Shown: one piece after another, positions 57,355 to 64,000 of the stretch
Layout: the number at the start of each line of letters is the position of its first letter
How positions within the stretch are numbered: the stretch's first letter is position 1
Source of the DNA: Aquilaria yunnanensis
Taxonomy: Eukaryota > Streptophyta > Magnoliopsida > Malvales > Thymelaeaceae
Length of the DNA stretch: 64,000 nt
Assembly: GCA_039654915.1 (NCBI GenBank)
Contig: CM077594.1
Coordinates: 111,304,893 to 111,368,892 of the forward strand
Direction of reading: 5' to 3'
Translations under genes and position numbers: made by a program
Notes under the pieces: generated by a model
The model's database searches: none
Told to the model about the DNA's origin: nothing
What the model saw: the letters and a program-made list of their open reading frames with translations, nothing else

Positions 57355-57606
57355 AGAATTGTCAAGTGGAGCGGAGAAGCTCACACACCGTATGACAGAC
57401 ACGTAGTGAGGATTTTGGCGGTCTGGAAATGAAGCTTTCAGGGCAGCAAAACAAAACCACAGCCTCTCATTGATGGATGGAGATGGAGGTACCGCAGCCG
57501 AAGGTATCCCCCACCCCTACCCCCACCCAGAACAGAAGACACAACTGGAATTGAAAGCAGGGAGAAAAACTTTTGAGTCCGCATTCGGAATTTCAATCCG
57601 AAGCCA

Positions 57607-60600
57607 ATGAAGGCTATTTCGCCGACCACCACCACCGTCTTCTATCCCCGTCATCACCCACCCCCACCTGCTCCTCCTAATCACCACGTCGCTCCACTAA
57701 ATTTAAACCCCCAAACCCATAATCTTAGACTCGCCTTCATCACCAGAGCCGCCGATTCAACCCCAACCCAGCCTTCTGCTGCCAAAACCTTTGTTACTGA
57801 TGAGGAGTTCTCCCTTGGCAAGGTACGCCTATTTCCTGGGTAACAGATTGATGGTTTGTACGTTTCAGATTGTTAGATCAGTTTGGTTTGGTGTGATAGA
57901 CACACGGATGTCAAATTAAGCGCAGACTTACCTCACCCTGCCTGTTACATCTATCTCAGTTATACCCGTGTATTAACTCAAAACAGCGTATCACAGAAGC
58001 ATGCCAATTTTCCGTATCAAATTGTTTGCTGGCAAGTCTACATTGATTTTCTCTTTTCTTCAGGTATCCTTTGGTGCTGTTGGACTGGGAGTTGGAGTTT
58101 CACTTCTATCGTGAGTTTTTGTGTTTTGACTTTTAATTGTGTGCTTTTATTTTGGATATAAGATGCTTCGTTCCCAATGTACAGGTATGGTTTTGGGGCA
58201 TACTTTAATGTTTTTCCGGGCTCTGAATGGTCAGCATTGATGCTGACATATGGGTTCCCCCTTGCAATAATTGGAATGGCTCTCAAGGTTAGTTTTTTTG
58301 CCATAGTTATCTAACAAATAGCACCTATGATTCCTCATAATGTGCTGCCCGTTGGGTCATAGGAAACTAGAGGTTTGGCAACTTTCAAATCATCTGTTTC
58401 TGGTATAATTTTGCCCAGTGGCACAAGCAACTAGTTTTTGTTTGGTCTAATCTCATAAAGGTCATGCTGTTGTAGAAGAGAAGCTGTAACTTTTTGGTTT
58501 ATTGTGAACAAATGGTAGAAGTCGGGCCGAAGTTTTAATGCTAGCATTTTTTTTTTAAATCATTTGCATTTTCTGTTTAATACGGTTCAGCAAGGAGTTG
58601 TATTACACCCAATGGAATGGTATTTAGAATTTTAAGCTATTAGGTGCATCAGTATTACATGTCTTATATCTTCTAATGTTTCTGTCCCCTGAAAATTTTC
58701 CATTCATTGGGTGGAAAATATACACATTTTGATGGTAGTGGTGGTGCTGGTGGTGGTGGTGGTGGCAGTTATGGGACTTCATCCAGTAATTGCATTGTGT
58801 GAGGCACTGCACACATGGCATCACAGCTCATGTTTTCTGCCCATTTGCACAAAGCTTTAATCTATATCATTTTATCGTGTTACAGTATGCAGAACTCAAA
58901 CCAGTGGCATGCTTGACTGATACAGATGCACAGATGTTGAGGGAGAAATGTGCCACTCCCATCCTGAAGCAGGTGTGTTTTTGGTTTAGATACAGAAAGT
59001 TGGATGCTGGTTCAGGTCATAAAATTCTTGCCCTTTTTTCTTTCTTCCAAGTTCCAACTTGCTGACCTTCAGAAGGAAAATGAGAAAATGCTTTGACAGA
59101 AATTGGAAAGGGACTTTTGATTTTGAGAATCACCTGTTCTACGTTCAGGATTTATCTCCAATGTTTGTTGTTGTCACTTGTGTGCTTTTGAATGGCCAAT
59201 GACACAATGGCACCATATCAGACTAAAGTCACGAAACCCTGTGATTGCAAAAGCCACTTTTAATAGATAAACTGTCTTTAATGATAACTTATTTTATACC
59301 TATAATCAGGTAAGGAATGATGTTACAAGATACCGCTATGGAGATGAACAGCATCTTGATGAGGCATTGAAACGGATTTTCCAGTATGGTCTGGTATGTA
59401 GCCATTGTCAAAATCTTGATGTTAGTTCCTTTTCTTTTTTCCTTCCAATCAATTAGGATGCCAAAACAAATATCAATTTTAAAAGAAAAAATGAACCAAC
59501 CTGTATGAATGCCCTTTTAATTACTCTCCTGGTAGATGCTGATATTCAAAATGCCAGACTCTTAAGAAACAAATCGTCGACTTTTTGTTCACAACATATT
59601 CTTCTGTAATAATCTTCAGAAAGAAGCAGAAAGGAGAATAATCTGCTGTTATGAAAATTTATTTGTTTACTCCAAACACATATTTCTGTTTTGCATATGG
59701 TATTGCAATGAAAGGTATTCTCTTTAGGTGGCAACAGGATCTCTTCACTTGGAAAAACTTCTACTTATCCAGTTGAAGACAACATTGTTGAGGGATGGAT
59801 GGTGACCTTATTAGCTGTGTGTGCAAAGTATAAAATTTACTCTGTGCTGCTTGGGAAATTAGTGTATGTAGTGTATTTCCTAGGTTTCCTATAAACTTTT
59901 TTCTACCAATAGGGTCTGCCTATAGAAGTTGCCATGCGATAATATATCAGAAAATGTAGGAGATGAACCAATAATCGACATGAATGGGGCATAAAGGGGA
60001 AAGATAGCTATTTGAAGAGAATGATTTGTGCGAGGATTTGCAGTCTTGTTCTTTTTTCCCCTTTTGCTTCTACTTGATTTGAACATTTAATGGTGCCCTT
60101 TGTACATCAAATTCTAGGGTGGAGGAATTCCACGAAGAAATGCACCTACATTGCAAATGATCCGTGAAGAAGTATGTTTCTTCTGTAACCTTTTCTTAAC
60201 ATAAAAGAATAAGATGCTTGAATAAAAAGAGAAAAATCTTTAATGAATTATTATCTGCATCCTAGTGTATCATAGCAGTTTCTTGATGTATTTGCATCAG
60301 AAAGGCTTGGTAGCATTTGTTGTATAAATGTCACTATTTGTTTCGCATTGAGTTTTGCACCTGATCAAGTGGAATTTGGTGTTGTCTGTGTCTAAATCAG
60401 TATTGATGCTGTGTGCAATGTTGTCTTAGGTAACAGAAGATGGCAAATACTGTCTAGTCCTTGTGTTCGAGGCAAAAGCTCTACAATTTTCAGATTTTGA
60501 AAAGAGACAGGTAACAATTTTCTTCTTCTCTTTCTTCTTCTTCTTCTTCTCTGTTACCACCAAAGTGAGTTAATAAATCTTGTGTCGCCTTGACTATTGT

Positions 60601-60896
60601 GGCTATTAATGACTTAAGTAAGTGAAGCTTGGTAGTTTCTATTCTTGATATATTTATGATCTGTACTCCTTTCCTAATTTAAAATGATGGTTTTAGGCAA
60701 AATTTGCTTCATTCTTTGGACCTGGAATCACAGCTGAAACCAGTGAGTTATTCTGCTGAAATGCTTTACTCGAGTTTCTTGCACACTTGTTATTTTCATC
60801 CATGCTTATGAAGTTCCGGGCACAGGTAAGGGAGAGAAGGATCTGTACGAAGTTCGGCTAATTTCAAACACAACTTCAGATTCATCATCCTCTTGA
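57607..60896 (+). CDS. DUF2854 thylakoid membrane protein, slr0575-like, chloroplast-targeted
   Basis: Nine exons read by GT-AG: 57607-57822, 58064-58110, 58185-58287, 58886-58972, 59310-59393, 60118-60171, 60430-60510, 60697-60742, 60826-60896. They total 789 nt and give 262 residues in frame. Residues 1 to about 55 are Ser/Thr/Pro/Asn/His-rich with few acidic residues, a plausible chloroplast transit peptide. Two hydrophobic segments follow (about 74-98, FGAVGLGVGVSLLSYGFGAY; 104-122, ALMLTYGFPLAIIGMALK). Then come YAELKPV, a VRNDVTRYRYGDEQHLD block and an FFGPGI motif, all matching cyanobacterial and plant DUF2854 proteins. The biochemical role is not established to my knowledge; a thylakoid or envelope membrane site is inferred from family and topology. 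Introns carry TTC and GGT microsatellites. Confidence 0.9.
58734..58768. repeat. (GGT)n microsatellite in an intron
   Basis: An interrupted GGT/GCT trinucleotide run in intron 3 of the DUF2854 gene. Confidence 0.85.
60521..60552. repeat. (TTC)n microsatellite in an intron
   Basis: TTC repeats just after the donor of intron 7 of the DUF2854 gene. Confidence 0.85.
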
Positions 60897-61662
60897 AGTT
60901 GTCCACTGCTCTCATCTGACATTGCAATCTGGTTTGACACACATTTAATTTCCGAGTTTCTGCCATTGTTACATGCCTTGCAAGCTCGTTCTGAAATTGT
61001 ACGCCACAAGCCTTAGTTTAACAGATAGTAGGTTTTATCTTGACCTAAAATACGTGGGTTCGATTCATAAGAAACCATATAATGGCTTGGTATTCCATCA
61101 AGATAAATGCCTGTGCCTGCCATCACCATTGAGATTTAAGAGGGATTTAAATACAATCATCTGAACCCCACGAACAAGGAACTAGATGAAAACCAAAAGG
61201 GTTTGGCTTTCCGTTCTGAAGCCATGAAACAAAACAAAGCATGCACGTGAGCACAGGGTTTCTGCATCACATGAACAAAAAGAGCGGAGCATCAATTACC
61301 AGACCCGGTTCTAGAAGACATAACCTCGCTCTCTGTTAAATGCCAACTATACCCTCAGATTGTACTGTAGCCGTATGTGCTTCAGATTTTTCTGAAGTTT
61401 TATTTTGGTGAACTTCAAATGCCAGTGTTTTCTTGAATTTTAAGCATTTACTGCTCATTTAACTCATCACTTAACACGTAACTTCTTTTTTTGTTTTTTA
61501 ATTTTTAACCAAAGGATCTTTAATACATTACACAGGGCATTTCAAAATAAAAACAGAGGACAGCAACTCTTTAACCTCATCATTGCCCTCGTCTCTCTCA
61601 GCTTCCTACTGTCCAACTTTAATTGCTTTTCACTGAGAAATGAGAATCTCAATAATTCCTCC
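60897..61662. other. Convergent spacer between two genes
   Basis: Presumed 3' UTRs of the plus-strand DUF2854 gene and the minus-strand edge gene, which converge here. No ORF with a recognisable domain. Confidence 0.45.
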
Positions 61663-64000
61663 CTAAAATTCTTTTCCACCTCCGGCACCGGTTCCCCTCT
61701 TTCTTCCTACTAAACAACCTCTGAAATGAGAAAGAAAGAAATTCCTTTTCCCTGACTTTTGTCTCTCTCCGTGCCTATTTCTCATCCATGACAAGCACCC
61801 ACCTCTTCCTTGTCTCTTCTGCTTCTCCCCATATTTGAAAATGTCCCTCTCCTCTTTGCCTAATTCGGCTCCTGCTTCCTCCATTGTTTCCTTCACTTGG
61901 GCCTGCTTTCAAAATGATGTCAATGCACAGAGCATCTTGTTCAACATCATAAATTTCTCTACATGAGATTTGGACACGACAGAGTCAAATTTTGACTAAG
62001 ATGCCGGAATTAGCATACTATTTATATGCATTTGAGGAGTATGGACTCTTATCAGATTCAGGGAACTCGCTCTGTAGCATTAAAATCAAGGCATTGATGT
62101 GATCATGCTAACGTTCAATTTGGTGGCAGCTGCTGGTACAGTAAAGTTTTACATGGAACCATGCAGTGGCCCCTGCAACTATTGCATCAAAACCACCGGC
62201 TGTTTTTGGCTCAGAGAAAGAAAAACAAAAAGATAAAAAATAAAATAAAAGGTATGGAAAAGCCGCTTTCATTGAAACGAATCAAAGCAAGGCGTGTAAG
62301 AAAAAGTTTGCACATTATTGGCTGGAGCATCAACACTTAAAACAAAGAGAAGAATATAAAAAGAACATGGCCGCGGTGATCGTGATCCAAGGATTGAACA
62401 AAATATGGAAAAAGAAAAAAGAGGTCCTTTTCCTTTTGACTTCTGGTTACGGGGTTGGGCTCCAAAGTTCCATGCTAGAAATCTGATTCTGTCTGTGAGA
62501 TCCAAATATATATATATATACATATATATATATACTAACAAACTAACTAAATGTGCTGGGAAGTAGACTACAAGTGGATTGATTCATATTTCAATTTGTC
62601 GATCGGGGAAGTGTGCAGTAAGTTGAGCTTTGTTATGTCTCTGAGCATGGAACAAGTGGGTAAGAGGGATAAAACTCAGGTAGGTAGCTGTTGCTGTTGA
62701 GGTAGTTGGGTTAAGGACTTGGGGGTTATTGTACATGTTTCTGAGGGTCAAAGGGAGCGGTGAAGTTGTAAGTACCCCCAGTGTTGAAGGAGTTCAATTA
62801 TTTGAGCGGTGAAGTTGTGACATCTTATCTAAAGGAGGCTGAGGCTATTGGGTTTGGGGCACACAAAAAACTTCCACCATAGCAGCGCAGGAGGGGACCA
62901 TACATTTTGAGGTCCCCCACCGGCACCAAAACGCACTGATCAAGCGCTATAACCCCTCCTCTCCTTCCTCAGGCTGCAACTGGAACACAGCTAGACTGAA
63001 TACACAGGATATATCATGGATTGCACAATTTGAAGGCGATGGATATATATAATATGGACTTGCCTGCATCTGCATGCCTAGATCCAAGTGCTTGTACAAT
63101 CTGCTGGCGCCTGGCTGGCTATTAATGCTCACTAAATCTAATGCGTGACCAGCAGGCTGAGTGTGGTACATCATTGGCCCAATTCTTAGGCGTGGTCCCA
63201 GAATTCTCTCTCTCTCTCTCTTTTTTATTTTAGAAGAAAAGGATTTTTTGGGGGGTTACTTGTGACTTATGAAAGCCACTCCCAAACATGAGCTTACCTA
63301 TTAGGGATAACTAGCGTGCACTCGACGTTAAAAAAGCAAAAAAATATATATCCTAGGTTTAATTAAAATGGAACTGTTGAGGTTTCTCAGAGTGCATGTA
63401 AAGTGGAAATGCAAGAGAAGTTCAAATATGCAAAACATTGAAAAGATAACATGCATCTTAAGCCAAGCATCATTTTGAGCTTCGATTTTGGTTAAAGAAT
63501 TTTACCTGGTCCTCAGATTTGGACTTTGACGGAGAGCTGGGTGAATCTCCATTTTCTGTACCCCAGCGTTTCAATGGCCTCTCTAAGATTGAAGGTGTTG
63601 AAGCAGGGCTGGGACTAGCAGAACTAAGATCGGGAGGTGTGCTTTGCGTACCCGCATCTCTGGTTGTTCCATCTTCTTTCTTTTCCTCTGCATATGCAGT
63701 TACGCAGACATCGATCAGAACAGATTCCCCCCAGAAAAGAGATTCATGAAGCTAGAGAATGCTGTCCCACCTGCAACCGGGATGTGAGCCACATCTTTGG
63801 GAAAAATCCCACAGGGATTTATTTGCGCGTTCCGTGAATAATAAGAAGAGTAAACTAGAGGAGCAGACATGGTGATCCTGTTGGTTATGTTGCGAAAGGA
63901 TCTTGCACTTAATGTCTTTGCAGAGAGACATTCGATTGGGAACTCCCCTGAGAGAGGGTTGCATATGTACTTCTCTGCTTCATTCCATTTGGAGTTCAAG
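61663..64000 (-). CDS. 3' part of a gene with remorin-like N-terminal motifs (partial)
   Basis: Three minus-strand exons join in frame: 64000-63771 (continues outside the window), 63687-63506 and 61902-61663, the last ending in a stop. The first reads SKWNEAEKYICNPLSGE, then ECLSAKTLSARSFRN and RITMSAPLVYSS. The second contains RDAGTQSTP followed by Ser/Pro-rich sequence; the third is Lys/Arg-rich with GGCLSWMRNR. The KW..AEK and RD.GTQ.TP words occur in N-terminal regions of several plant remorins, plasma-membrane raft proteins, but no remorin C-terminal coiled coil is seen. The third exon is the least certain: its splice site and phase fit, but the 1.6-kb intron is long. The product could equally be an uncharacterised plant protein sharing these motifs. 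Confidence 0.5.
62505..62535. repeat. AT/TATA microsatellite
   Basis: (TA)n with one ACA interruption, inside the presumed long intron of the edge gene. Confidence 0.9.
63207..63222. repeat. (TC)n microsatellite
   Basis: A short TC run in the presumed long intron of the edge gene. Confidence 0.85.

Noticed and set aside
1..64000. CRISPR arrays, bacterial operons, rRNA genes and complete tRNA genes
   Set aside because: None seen. Gene structure and repeats are those of a plant nuclear genome, and no cloverleaf-forming tRNA was found by eye.

Overview
The window is AT-rich nuclear DNA from a flowering plant, most likely a eudicot. Genes are split by GT-AG introns, and the intergenic space is packed with plant transposon families: Ty3 and TRIM retroelements, L1-type LINEs with an RNase H domain, and hAT, CACTA, Mutator-like and Stowaway elements. 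The species cannot be named from sequence alone. All coordinates and splice sites below were read by eye.

Host genes are few. (1) A CYC/TB1-class TCP transcription factor (31068-31970, +) is one open exon with about 5 kb of gene-free DNA upstream, more than 8 kb downstream, and a 39-codon upstream ORF. (2) A 12-exon gene (39910-44960, +) encodes about 701 residues: a CDCA7-type four-CXXC zinc finger, a DDT-like region and a basic tail. (3) A 9-exon gene (57607-60896, +) encodes a chloroplast-targeted DUF2854 thylakoid membrane protein related to cyanobacterial slr0575. (4) The right edge holds the 3' part of a minus-strand gene (61663-64000) with remorin-like N-terminal motifs. They form no operon or pathway. 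CDCA7-type proteins act in chromatin and DNA-methylation control of repeats in other systems, so this one sits among the kind of DNA such proteins help silence; that link is only suggestive.

Layout. 1-4.5 kb: hAT transposase remnant, Mutator-like element, LINE scraps. 4.5-16.6 kb: a nested transposon complex. An outer Mutator-like element with a perfect 9-bp target duplication contains a decayed Ty3 gag-protease element. The 3' LTR of that element is broken by a CACTA-like insertion and by a 3-kb LTR-like insertion, which itself carries a Stowaway MITE. 17-23.6 kb: MITEs and AT-rich DNA. 23.6-26.4 kb: LTR-derived sequence ending in a nearly intact minus-strand TRIM. 26.4-31 kb: gene-free DNA with AT and poly-C tracts. 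31-32 kb: TCP gene. 32.8-39.2 kb: LINE fragment, two Mutator-like elements, MITEs. 39.9-45 kb: CDCA7-like gene. 45.8-52 kb: a minus-strand LINE broken by a hAT. 52.1-52.8 kb: an array of seven degenerate units, each pairing an snRNA-type upstream element with a TATA-like box. 53.8-55.2 kb: a hAT nested in a related hAT. 57.6-64 kb: the DUF2854 gene and the edge gene.

The least explained signal is the seven-unit promoter-like array at 52.1-52.8 kb.
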